A stretch of DNA of 64,000 nt from Lepidostoma basale. Its lineage: Eukaryota > Arthropoda > Insecta > Trichoptera > Lepidostomatidae. Each line of letters starts with the position of its first letter. Within the stretch, counting starts at the first letter, position 1. Made by a program: the position numbers and the translations under genes. The stretch spans positions 5,300,501 through 5,364,500 of the forward strand of contig JAHDVF020000016.1 of NCBI GenBank assembly GCA_022606425.2, written 5' to 3'. Of the stretch, positions 53,945 to 63,049 are shown piece after piece. Under the pieces are notes generated by a model. It was given only the letters and a program-made list of their open reading frames with translations, was not told where the DNA came from and ran no database searches.

Positions 53945-54345
53945 TTAGATAGCGAGGTCCGTATCTACAAAACATGTGTCAGGACCATTATGACATTGTG
54001 TCTAGAAACTATAGCCGACATGATTAAGACCAAAAGCCTTTTTCGGACCTCTCAGAAGAGAGTACTGCAAACTATAGCAGAGTGGACTTCTCAGAAACAA
54101 GGCTAGAAACTCTGATACAAAATATCATTTCAGAGGGAAGACATTATAAAACGGGGCAGATAAAGACGGCGGTACTGGAAAGACCACGTAGATAGGATGG
54201 GCGATGCAAGAATTTCTCATATGGTTGCCCATAATATACCCGTGGGACATCGGGCCATGGCCTGGAAGACCGCCAAAAATGGAAAGATAGCTGATGTTAC
54301 ACTTTCCAAGAGGATCACCCCGTCCAAAAACTCTACATTAAATGA
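53945..54345 (+). mobile_element. LINE-I-like copy, degenerate
   Basis: Plus strand: VYKTCVRTIMT-like start (ATCTACAAAACATGTGTCAG), RTSQKRVLQTIAE-like block, HYKTGQIKTAVLERP and DRQKWKDS-type end, then ATGAAGAAGAAC. It begins right after the LINE-B tail. Many frame breaks. Confidence 0.65.
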
Positions 54346-54787
54346 AGAAGAACAAATGTTTAGACAATAGATAAGAAATACACACAATCTATTAATGCAC
54401 CAACAAACGTTAAAGATAATTCTGACTCTTTGGCTGGGATAAATATTTACCTAAAGTCAGAAAATGGGAGGATAAAGAGAAATAAAGGGCAGTTTCGTGT
54501 ATGCTGAAGGAAGCATAATTAAATTATTGAACGATCATTTTTGTTATTAATATAACATTTAGTTGTATAATAATTTTGTAATGTAATAAAAATGGCTTTT
54601 TTATAGTTTTTTGGAGTATTTCTTATAAGTTAGAAAATATCCCGAAAAACGATTTTTAATGGACATAGTGATGAAAGGTTTGATTCAATAAGCAATATTT
54701 TCATTTTTTTTTAATATAATGCGATTTAAGTAACAAAATTAAATATGGCGAATACAGAATGAAATAATGAAATATATAAAAAAAAAT
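54346..54787. other. AT-rich unassigned stretch
   Basis: No gene or repeat recognised. Confidence 0.4.
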
Positions 54788-54884
54788 TGGCGAAGAGGTT
54801 CGCAACCCCATCACACCGCATCGGTTTAAGTGTGGCAGTCCATTCTTTCTGCCTACCCTTTCGGGGAGACGGCGTGATGGTGCT
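54788..54884 (+). mobile_element. S1 element, truncated
   Basis: GGCGAAGAGGTTCGCAACCC, CATCACACCGCATCGGTTTA, CATTCTTTCTGCCTACCC, GGGGAGACGGCGTGATGG. The CGGAGCGAAAAGAGAAGG segment is deleted and the tail is TTCTTC-rich rather than TTAG. Confidence 0.72.
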
Positions 54885-55553
54885 TCTTCTTCTTCTTATA
54901 TTACTTTTGATAATGGACAGATCACTAACGAAACCAGTTACAAAAGGGATAAAAAATGTCATATCCTAAAGTGCTTGAGAAGATTTCTCCAAGTGAAGAG
55001 TCCAATATCGCATCAACGTATATTAAAGTAACTATTACATTTTCTCATAATATATTTTTTGTAACAAAACTACTTAAAACGCATGCTTACTGTTGTAGCT
55101 AAGAGTAAGTAGGCCCTTCCAGACTATACATATGTTGGTAGAAGTATAATATAAGAAAAGTACTTGCTTACTATAAAGACAATTCAATTATTTTGGTTGA
55201 CTTGTGTATTTAATGGTTAGTTCGTGGAACCGCCGCTGTCCGGGCCCCTCGAAACTTATTCCCGCCTTTTTGTTATGTTTCCCCGCCGACAATGGGCAGT
55301 ACAAACAATAAAATGCACGAATGCCCTCGCGTGGGCTCGCTTTATCGCTCACGCTTTTAATTTGTTCTGCAACTCGTTTGACACGGCGCTTTTATCAAAA
55401 TTGAGCCCGCTGCCCGCGGCGGTCCCGGATGGCTTTTGCATGCCGTTTTCTGAATGAAGCCTCATGACTTTATTTAAGTACTGCAACAATCCTTTACATT
55501 TCTAGATGCGAGCGTAACATCACGCCGCGCGCCGCGAGCCGGTGGGGGTTGCC
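54885..55553. other. Unassigned stretch with GC island
   Basis: 55210-55553 is GC-rich and apparently single copy (GCGTGGGCTCGC, CGCTGCCCGCGGCGGTCCCG, CGCCGCGCGCCGCGAGCC). The plus frame 55224-55457 has no recognisable domain and is more likely chance than exon. A candidate conserved host element. Confidence 0.45.
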
Positions 55554-55556
55554 TTA

Positions 55557-56091
55557 AGGTGGTGATAGACGTACGAACTTAAAGTCTGCGGTTTTTAAGA
55601 TCGCGAACTTACTTGACTCGACGTCGGCGATACACGCGCCAACTTACTCATACCGTATCGCGATGTCGTCCACTGAAGAAGCTTTGTGTTATTTAGGAAT
55701 TATATCGTATTATAATTATATCGTATTTATTATATCGTATTATAATTATATCGTATTTAGGATCGTATTTATATCGTATTATAATTATATCGTATTTATT
55801 ATATCGTATTATAATTATATCGTATTTAGGATCGTATTTATATCGTATTATAATTATATCGTATTATAATTATATCGTATTTAGGAATTATATCGTACAA
55901 AATGGCGGCTCGCGGCTCGCAGTGCTGCCACACGTACGAGCCAAGACGAGCTACGAGTAAGATTTCAAACCGGTTGGATCGCCGCCGACTTACTCGGCGG
56001 TTTTAAAGTACGCGTACTTACGGTGACACACGAGCGAAAAAGGTCGTCGAGCCATAAGTACGCGTACTTGCTCGCCCGTCTATCACCCACT
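55557..56091. mobile_element. PIF/Harbinger-type MITE, 535 bp
   Basis: TTA at 55554-55556 and 56092-56094. Ends AGGTGGTGATAGACG and, reversed, AGTGGGTGATAGACG. A TTA duplication with 15-bp inverted ends fits PIF/Harbinger MITEs. GC-rich subterminal palindromes (AAGTACGCGTACTT near 56060) and a TATCGTA-based minisatellite lie inside. No transposase frame. Confidence 0.75.
55697..55893 (+). repeat. TATCGTATTATAATTA minisatellite inside the MITE
   Basis: Higher-order array of ATTATATCGTATTATA and TATCGTATTTAGGATCGT blocks repeated about four times. Non-coding although the frame stays open in one phase by chance of the repeat. Confidence 0.8.
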
Positions 56092-56207
56092 TTAGAAATA
56101 ATGTCAGTTAAGAGGTGTACGGTGCACGTATACATTCATATTCCCGTATTAGTTACTTGTGCAGAAATAACTAGTCAGATGAGAAGGTGCATAGTGCACG
56201 TATACAT

Positions 56208-56468
56208 CGCACCGTGAGTGTAAAACCGACGTAAGTGCAAATATACAGTTTGGAGATATGGGAGTTTAAAGATTTCATATTGTTTTGAAAAACTGTTTTT
56301 TTTAAATAAACCTATGATTTTCGGTATACAGTAATATACCTATAAACCGAAAATCATTGGTTTATTTAAAAAAAAAAAAACAGTTTTTCCAAGCAATATG
56401 AAATCTTTAAACTCCCATATCTCCAAACTGTATATTTGCACTAACGTCGGTTTTTCACTCACGGTGCG
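56208..56468. mobile_element. Foldback MITE, 261 bp, 4-bp TSD
   Basis: ACAT at 56204-56207 and 56469-56472. Nearly the whole element is one inverted repeat: arms of about 120 bp from CGCACCGTGAGTG to CACTCACGGTGCG, centre near TACAGTAATATACC. Small indels only in the A/T run. No ORF. Confidence 0.85.
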
Positions 56469-56540
56469 ACATAAATATACCAATATTAGTTATTTGCACA
56501 GAAATAAAGTCAGTTAACAGGTGGACGGTGCACGTATACA

Positions 56541-57181
56541 TTAACCCTTTGTACTCCGTTGTCGCCGCCACGGCGACATAATAAACATTTTAACAACTCC
56601 GATGGCGCCGCAGCGGCGACATAAACAAAAGGTATAAATTTGATTGTTTCAAAAAATTAAAGTGTCATTTTACATGTATACAAATGCTGTATTCAGTTGT
56701 ATACAGTACCCCCTTGGCGATAGGGTGTGCTTTTTGCTCTGTTTTTAATTCATGACTATAACGAAGAATTCATTTTAATTGAATAATTTTTACTTCCCTT
56801 TAAATATGGAAGAGAACCTTGAATTCAATGATAGTGAAGATGAGTTTGTTTTGATAAAAGGTCTCAAGAGGGACTGTGTGGTCTGCTCGAAAAGGGCAGT
56901 AAAATGTGGCAGACAGGACACCAGTGAGTACTGTGACACCTGTCCTAACAAGCCACGTATGGTTTTGGGCGACTGCTTTCTACGTAGTAGTACCACAGGT
57001 TAAAAAATTATAAAGATTAGAATATGCCCATTTTCCTTTTATTAACAATCTTATATGCCTTAACTAAACACATATTTTTCTAATTTTCCAAAAATATCGT
57101 AATTTTTCCTCATATTTTTACATTACCCTCTATGGAGTAGCTGGTACACCATATTAAAAAAAAATGAGTACAAAGGGTTAA
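56541..57181 (+). mobile_element. piggyBac-like element, 641 bp, internally deleted
   Basis: TTAA at 56541-56544 and 57178-57181. Perfect 12-bp inverted ends CCCTTTGTACTC. A subterminal GTCGCCGCCACGGCGAC palindrome and GTATACAAATGCTGTATT follow on the left. It encodes a short fused frame (56806-57003). The left 160 bp recur at 8975-9147. It is inserted in a tandem-repeat unit that reads through when the element is removed. Confidence 0.92.
56806..57003 (+). CDS. piggyBac-derived mini-protein: N-terminus plus CRD
   Basis: 65-codon frame starting at the ATG at 56806. Residues 1-19 are acidic (MEENLEFNDSEDEF), as at the start of piggyBac transposases. From residue 23 comes the C-terminal cysteine-rich domain: CVVCSKRAVKCGRQDTSEYC, DTC, PNKPRMVLGDCF, with the C..C....C..........YC..C.......CF spacing expected for zinc coordination. 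The whole central catalytic region (the three aspartates) is missing, yet the frame is continuous. In related proteins the CRD binds the terminal repeats. Promoter unknown. It may be a neutral deletion product. Confidence 0.7.
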   Translation: MEENLEFNDSEDEFVLIKGLKRDCVVCSKRAVKCGRQDTSEYCDTCPNKPRMVLGDCFLRSSTTG

Positions 57182-57198
57182 TATACCCGTATTGTACA

Positions 57199-57608
57199 TA
57201 CGACTCTTAGACGAATGTGCGGTAGGTACTCTGTGTATGATAGAGTGTCGAATGAAAATATAAAAAGTGAATGCGGTGCGAATGATGGTGTTATGAACAA
57301 AACAATGATCGGATCATTGAGATGGTTTGGACATATGGAAAGAATGAATGAAGAAACAATGGTAAAAATTTGTATGTTAACGATGTAAATGGAACTAGAA
57401 ATAGAGGAAGTCTGAGGAAAACGTGGCACGATCAAATAAATCAAACATTGAATGACGGCCACGTGAGGAGTCAGAGAAATCGACGCGCGTGCATGACACG
57501 ATTTATGAATGTTGAGGAAGCGAGAAAAATGGCAGGAAAGAAAAGTGTGGCAGTCCATTCTTTCTGCCTACCCCTTCGAAGAGATGGTTAGTTAGTTAAT
57601 TAGTTAGT
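57199..57608 (+). mobile_element. LINE-B copy with 9-bp TSD
   Basis: TATTGTACA at 57190-57198 is repeated at 57609-57617. The 410-bp insert encodes RVSNENIKSECGANDGVMNK, RWFGHMERMNEETMVK, a frameshift, then MYVNDVNGTRNRGSLRKTWH and VEEARKMAGKKSVAVHSFC. The terminus has lost the GGGAGACGGCGT part (CCCCTTCGAAGAGATGG), then (TTAG)n. Confidence 0.9.
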
Positions 57609-57650
57609 TATTGTACAGAAATAACGTAAGTTAAGAAAGCGCAAGTAGGT

Positions 57651-58699
57651 ACATACATATATGGTACATAGTACATATATGTACCTGTACCAAGAGAAAA
57701 TTGAATAAATCATAACACGATCAAGTTTAAGAAAATAAAATATAATAATACCCCTTTGCCCTTTTCGCAGAAAACCTTATAATCTGACTTGATGAGATCG
57801 CGAAACGTATTATTAAATAGTTATTAAAACGAACGTTTGAACGCAATTTATCAAATTAACCAGAATGTTACTGACAGGATAAAAAAAAATCGCAATGTGC
57901 AGACATACCGATAGGAGCAATTAAAAAGAAACCCGATTAAGATTGACAGGAACCGATTAACAGAATACAGCACTATCGAGTTGTTTAAACTAGATTCTTG
58001 GTGATTGAACGGTTACTTGGGGACAGGTCTGATCATTTATTTGTCGGACACGTACATACGATTCATTACGAGGTACGGAAACAAAGAAACGGAATAATGT
58101 GAAGTCTGCCGTTAAGATCACAGACTAAGCGAGAATAAATGTTTCCAAGCCACAAGTATTGAATGAAACAAGATGACACGCATTAGTGGAATCTGTCAAT
58201 AGAATGCGTTTCACCGCTGCGGTACAGTAATCTTACTTGAAACTCATTGCGTGCCTTCTAAGGATGCTAGTTCGCTTGCTACTCGATTCGTGAAGAATAA
58301 AGTTTTTTATTCAAGCTTGTATTATTGCGGCAGCGAATCGCTCTGTGGGAACTAGCTCGGAGCACGACGAATATCTATTATTTGCTTCGTCTGGTTCGAA
58401 CGAAAGAAGTAGACCAGAAAATACGGCATCGTCTAGGAAAATCGCCGCAGACGTTTGCATGAACAACTGACGAAGGTCATTTTCCACACTACTAAATAAA
58501 ATACATATTTTCTCACCTGTTGTGTTTGATATTCTAGTAGACAATGGGCGTTTATTACTAGAATGCGGCGTGTACGAATACCAGTGTGTAACTTATGGGA
58601 TAAAAGAGTTTCGATATTAATCTTAAGGTTGATTTTTGACCAACAAATGGCTATAATAACTATAGAAATCCACGATAATATTATGAGTATATTTATTTC
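57651..58699. other. Unassigned stretch
   Basis: GTACATA-rich short repeats at 57648-57690. No recognised gene. The minus frames at 58311-58544 and 58433-58834 have no known domain. Confidence 0.4.
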
Positions 58700-58707
58700 G
58701 ACACTTG

Positions 58708-59034
58708 GATGGATAGAGACATGCTTGGAATAACCTTGAGGGACAGATTTAGAAACGAATTTATTCGACAACAAACCAAGGTGACTGAGGTGGCTCTGCG
58801 GATAGGCGGGCTGAAGTGTTGGTGGGCTGGCCATATCTGTCGGAGAACCGACAGCCGATGGGGAACATGGGTTCTGGAGTGGAGACCGCGTACAGGATTC
58901 CGTAGAGTTGGACGTCCCCCTGCCCGCTGGACCGACGATCTGAAGAGGATGGATGGGAGCGGCAATGGATAGGGGGCGGTGGGGTGCTTTGGGAGAGGTC
59001 TACGTTCAGCAGTGGATGACAAACGGCTGATGAT
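58708..59034 (+). mobile_element. LINE-F copy with 8-bp TSD
   Basis: GACACTTG at 58700-58707 is repeated at 59035-59042. Open frame 58709-58972: MDRDMLGITLRDRFRNEFIR, QQTKVTEVALRIGGLKCWWA, GHICRRTDSRWGTWVLEWRP and VGRPPARWTDDLKRMDG, then stop and ...GLRSAVDD. A classic RTE-like C-terminus (M.R.MLGI.LRDR.RN..IR..TKV). Fairly young. Confidence 0.92.
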
Positions 59035-59042
59035 GACACTTG

Positions 59043-59384
59043 TTAATTATGTGCTTTTATTATTAAGATGGTCGGGCAAAACATATGATTTTAACTGAAT
59101 ATCTTCTGAATTCTACATGAAATTTCAAATAACAACATTATTCTTTAAAGGTGGTCGGGGGCAAGGAATGTGCCTAACGTATAGTATTACTAAGACTAGA
59201 ACAACAAGCACCCCCGGTAACGACAGTCGGCCAAACCTTCAATCACAAATGAAGAGATATGAGGTCAGTGATACGAATAAAAGTAAGATCATAAAGATAC
59301 CGTTGAAATATTTTGATTCATTCTAGTGGTCATGCGGGATATTTGATTTGATACATTCAAAATATTTATAGATAATAATATTAT
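59043..59384. other. Unassigned stretch
   Basis: The plus frame 59117-59326 has no known domain. No repeat recognised. Confidence 0.35.
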
Positions 59385-59840
59385 TATTATTATCACGTGA
59401 ATTTTACCAGACCAAAAACAGCGCGAGTCATTTTTATTCAAATCAAATCAATTCACTTTATTTTCTCAAAAGATATTATAAACAATTATTATATAATAGT
59501 TTAAGACATCTATTGAGAACAGGTAAAATATCATAAATACCAGAAACGCATGAGAGATGGTTCGACTTTAGGAATACAAGATACTCTCTAAAGTCGAGAG
59601 TATTTGTCTTCTGAACGTACTTTCACGAATATGAAAGGCGTCGATCTCCGAAGCGATCATGTTCAGCAGTTTGATTGATCTCCCTACCGGCATCACCAGA
59701 GGCAGGTTGGTTCTGCATGCTGGGAGATAAAACAGTCTGTGCTGACGCTGTTTATTCACACTGTCATCGCCGGGAATCTAACCCAGGACATTCGGTGTGG
59801 CAGTCTTAGCTGCTACCACTCTACCACGAATGCCTTTATT
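59385..59840 (-). mobile_element. SINE-T copy split by LINE-C
   Basis: Right part 59759-59840 is the tRNA-like head reversed (GCCGGGAATCTAACCCAGGA, GTGGCAGTCTTAGCTGCTAC, CACTCTACCACGAATGCC). Left part 59385-59432 is the body (TATCACGTGAATTTTACCAG, ACCAAAAACAGCGCGAG). A LINE-C copy separates them. Confidence 0.72.
59441..59750 (-). mobile_element. LINE-C copy inside SINE-T, 8-bp TSD
   Basis: TTTATTCA at 59433-59440 is repeated at 59751-59758. The 310-bp insert carries the AATCAAATCAATTCACTTTA tail at the left and encodes in reverse QHRLFYLPACRTNLPLVMPV and VGRSIKLLNMIASEIDAFH. Confidence 0.8.
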
Positions 59841-60591
59841 ATTATCAGTAAAAATGATTTATGTTGTAATATTCATAATTATAAGTACATCACAATACAA
59901 TAGTGTGTCAATCATCATCATCATCATCATCCTCGTGTCCGAGGAAGACTGTCTTTCACGGCTGTGGGTGATCCTGGACCCACCCATTCTGGGGCATCTA
60001 GGGCTGGTAGTGAATTAATAGTGTTAAGTGGATTAATAGTAAGCCTGTAGAGCTATACGATTGGGATTGCTGGGAAAAGACTGCAGAAGACAGATCTAGT
60101 AGGAGAAAAATAGTACATAAAGGCATGCATGACTTTGAAGCACAGCGCAGAGAGGAGGAGGAGAAATGAGAGACCACCGAGAGACAGTGTGTCAATACAC
60201 GTGCGAACAAGTCAACATTTAACAACTCACACGGTGGTTTTTATCTTTTATCTTTCCTCATCGACGGTAGTTTAAAGATCCAGCAATATTGGTTTTGAAC
60301 TAACCGCGCTCGCTGTTAATACACAATATAATTGTTTCTCATTGTTTTGCATGTTGCCATAACCATTAAAAATCATTGTTTCCCGACATCACTCGGGAGA
60401 GCTGAGTGAAGAAAATGACTACAATCCCCTGCGGAATATTACTTGAACACTTCGCTAACCGCACAACGAATGGAAGCGAGCCATTATCTCGCTACAAACA
60501 AATGTAAAATACGGAACACATTAAAAAGAAAGTTCCGCGTTCCGTAGAGTCAAGATAGAAAGGAAAAATAATAGTTCATTTAAAACTAACA
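59841..60591. other. Unassigned stretch
   Basis: An (ATC)n microsatellite at about 59912-59932, followed by a moderately GC-rich block to 60200 with a GTGAGAGACCACC-like end; possibly a decayed RTE-type tail (DWEC W. KRLQKTDLVGE region, not convincing). 60380-60545 is GC-richer and apparently single copy. Confidence 0.35.
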
Positions 60592-60705
60592 AAGTAACTA
60601 ACCATCACGCCTAGTCTGCTTGGAGGGGTAGGCAGAAAGAATGGACCGCCAAATTTTTCTGTCCTGACCTGCTTGTCTATCGTGTCATGCCCGTACTTCG
60701 ATTTC
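60592..60705 (-). mobile_element. LINE-B 3' fragment
   Basis: Minus strand: ACTAACCATCACGCCTAGTC, GGAGGGGTAGGCAGAAAGAA, CTGTCCTGACCTGCTTG, CGTGTCATGCCCGTACTTCG. 5'-truncated. Confidence 0.78.
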
Positions 60706-60724
60706 TGTTCTGGAGCAAATAGGT

Positions 60725-60950
60725 CTTTTTGTTCAATTTAATAATGAGCCAAATCGGTGTAAAGGGTATAATAGCTATCATAGTGATTCTCGTGACATGT
60801 GATAGGTAGCTAATCTATCGCCATTTTATTGTCACGTGATTTATACACCAGACTAGACAGCGTGCAATCACACAGCCCTCGCCGGGAATCGAACCCGGAA
60901 CCTTCGGGGTGGCAGTCAATCCACTTACCACATGACCACGAAGGTCGTTA
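60725..60950 (-). mobile_element. SINE-T copy
   Basis: Minus strand. B box GGTTCGATTCC (plus GGAATCGAACC at about 60886-60896) is intact. Head CCTTCGTGGTCATGTGGTAA at the right. Body GATAGGTAGCTAATCTATCG. 3' end AATCGGTGTAAAGGGTATAA. Confidence 0.82.
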
Positions 60951-61107
60951 TATTGTTGAAGTATCAATAAATAATTTATGAAAAAATGGATGGTAAAAAT
61001 ATTTTTTTTATATCGCACGAAAAAACGCCTAAAATTCGGGCATCGAGACTAGTTCCCTTTACTCAGAAATAGGATTGGAATCAAATCCTATCTTACCACT
61101 ATATATA

Positions 61108-61335
61108 ATGGCATAATTTTGTTCATAACACATTCATTCACACCGCATTCACTTCTTAAATTTGCATTCGACACTCTATTATACATATAAGATTTACACA
61201 CGTTCGTCTAATAGATAATATTTCTACTGCATTTATTCTACTTCCATTATTTTTTTACCAGTTCCATGCTTCACTTCCATACATAAGGTTCTGCACAAGA
61301 ACACCAATGTGCACTGCCATCAAAGCTTTTTGTAT
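61108..61335 (-). mobile_element. LINE-B internal fragment
   Basis: Minus strand: CATAACACATTCATTCACAC, GCATTCGACACTCTATTATA, CAGTTCCATGCTTCACTTCC, GCACTGCCATCAAAGCTTT. It encodes, reversed and broken, KALMAVHIGVLVQNLMYGSE and RRIECKFKKXMRCE-type segments. No terminus. Confidence 0.78.
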
Positions 61336-62154
61336 AGGCTTTTGTATGGGATGACAACGTTAAGGGTAGTTAATCTAAATACAAGTAAAAGGGAATAAAC
61401 ACAAGTATATATATGGCGAACTATTCTGTTCAGTAAGCGGAATCGAAAGCGTAACCAGGCAAGATGTATGCCCCACAAAGTTAAAGGGCGTAACACATTC
61501 GTGACAAGTTCATTAATGTAAATCCAAGTGTTGTCGACTGTTTTACGGAGGCAAGCTCGACACTTACCCGGTTTTAAACCCCGCACAAACAACGCGCCAA
61601 CCGCCCCTGCGGTAGAGCACACGCGGCTAAAACTAATTGCGCCCCGTTCTACATGCAAGTAAAGCTTTCGAAACTATGGCATTTGTTTTGGGGGTTTAGG
61701 TCAAGATTACTCCGCCGCTTTTATAAACCGTGCTGCATTTAGTGGGTCCTTTAAAACTGGTTTGAACAATATCGTAAACGTCACTCCTCGACACGGTGAA
61801 GTTAGATGAGAGCAATTCAGATTTGGATTGTTAGGAAGGTACTTCACAGTTAACTCTTGGTTATCAGGTTGTTTTTTTAATCCCTTTAACACTGAAGTTA
61901 TATAATAACGAAAACTAAAAATACCGATGTATGAATAAAGTTTCTAGGTACACTATTTATATGTTTCAATGTTAAACATATAACTATCACTTTCACCTTT
62001 AATTTTAGGATGAACGATACGCCCAAATAGATATGTTTGATAGCAGATTCCATTACATATCATAACATCTTAAAGAAAACATTTCGCTTAAACTAGTTTG
62101 AATTAGAGTTCCATATTAAAACAAAACAATTGGTTGGAAAGATCAACGTTCAAC
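61336..62154. other. Unassigned stretch with GC-richer island
   Basis: 61440-61690 is GC-richer and apparently single copy (CGCCAACCGCCCCTGCGG), with no known domain in its minus frame (61320-61658). The remainder is AT-rich. Confidence 0.4.
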
Positions 62155-62270
62155 ATATAAACTTATTAATTAATACGAATAAAAGCGTCTGTTTTCTAGA
62201 AATGTTATTATAATATATGGGAATGACATAGTTCGCCTTTCTAAGGCATTAGCAAATGTTCCCTTAATTG
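62155..62270 (-). repeat. Foldback-family copy with hammerhead-like core
   Basis: ATACGAATAAAAGCGTCTGT, ATATGGGAATGACATAGTTC, GCCTTTCTAAGGCATTAGCA. In reverse, the hairpin GCCTTAGAAAGGC then GAACTATGTC (GAAA mutated to GAAC). Confidence 0.5.
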
Positions 62271-62289
62271 TTGATAGTCGTGGAATACA

Positions 62290-62600
62290 TAAAAATCTTC
62301 TTCTCTTCTTATTCTAAGTGTAGGCCTAGTGGTCTGTTTCTTAATAGGAATTGGCCTCCTGCGAAGTCGATTCCCAGCTGTCGATCCATCTCTTTGGCTG
62401 GCCGTCTAACACAATGAAGGGGAGTCTGGATGGATCCATTCTCCTCACGTGTGCATACCAGTATCTTCTCCTTTTCCTTCCCCATCTAACGACATCCTCG
62501 ACCTCGCGTATCTCCCTTATCCGTGTATTCCTTATCCTCTCTTGCAGTCTCGTGCCAGATATATTTCTGAGCGTCTTCATTTCCGACACTCTCGAGCGCG
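62290..62600 (-). mobile_element. LINE-I copy
   Basis: Minus-strand frame 62341-62589: MKTLRNISGTRLQERIRNTR, IREIREVEDVVRWGRKRRRY, WYAHVRRMDPSRLP and KRWIDSWESTSQE. Then a TCTTCTTCTC tail at about 62298-62312. The open 82-codon frame makes it the best preserved LINE-I copy. Confidence 0.87.
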
Positions 62601-62804
62601 TTTTTTCGCGTCCTTTATATTTATTTATATGTGGTAATAATTATAGTGGTAAACATGATTCTATACAAAATAATCTTAAAAAAATAATGGAAAATTTACT
62701 GAATTTAAATATTGGTATTTAAGTTATTTAAGAGGACATATTTAGATAAAACGTTTGAAAAATTGGTACTTATGTTTTTATTATTACTGAATTTAAATCA
62801 AATA

Positions 62805-63045
62805 TGTTATTAAATAAAACGATGTTTTTAACTACTTCCACTTTTGTCTTTATTTAGACAGCGACCGGTTTCGCCAGGCTCGCTGGCATCGACAAACTGG
62901 TCTGGACCAGCGGTCGGTCGGCGAAACCGGTCGCTGTCTAAATAAAGACAAAAGTGGAAGTAGTTAAAAAAACATCATTTTATTTAATTATTATTTAAAA
63001 TTAACTTCCATCAAGAGATTTCAGTAAAATCATTTGATTATCTTA
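62805..63045. repeat. Foldback element with ACCGGT-type hammerhead-like pair
   Basis: Arms of about 66 bp (62810-62876 and 62920-62988) are inverted: GACAGCGACCGGTTTCGCC and GGCGAAACCGGTCGCTGTC, then AAGTGGAAGTAGTTAAAAA-type flanks. Reversed, the left arm holds GCCAG-CGAGC-CTGGC as stem II, GAAA, ACCGGT, C. The CTGATGA boxes are degraded in both arms (GTCGATG in the left). The right part 62945-63045 also matches 40085-40180. Confidence 0.7.
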
Positions 63046-63049
63046 AAAA

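Larger units (their letters stand above)
56096..57650 (+). repeat. About 70-bp tandem repeat broken by three insertions
   Basis: Units end GGTGCACGTATACAT (near 56123, 56193 and 56528), preceded by a CAGAAATAA...GTCAGTTAA block. Units resume after each insertion: after the MITE at 56473, after piggyBac at 57182 (ATACCCGTATTGTACA) and after LINE-B at 57618 (GAAATAACGTAAGTTAAG). Confidence 0.72.

Noticed and set aside
55224..55457. 77-codon ORF in a GC-rich block as a host exon
   Set aside because: No recognisable domain or splice context; GC-rich DNA gives open frames by chance. Kept as an unassigned island.
55663..55869. Open frame with repeated ISYYNYIVF units
   Set aside because: Produced by the TATCGTATTATAATTA minisatellite inside a MITE; not a protein repeat.
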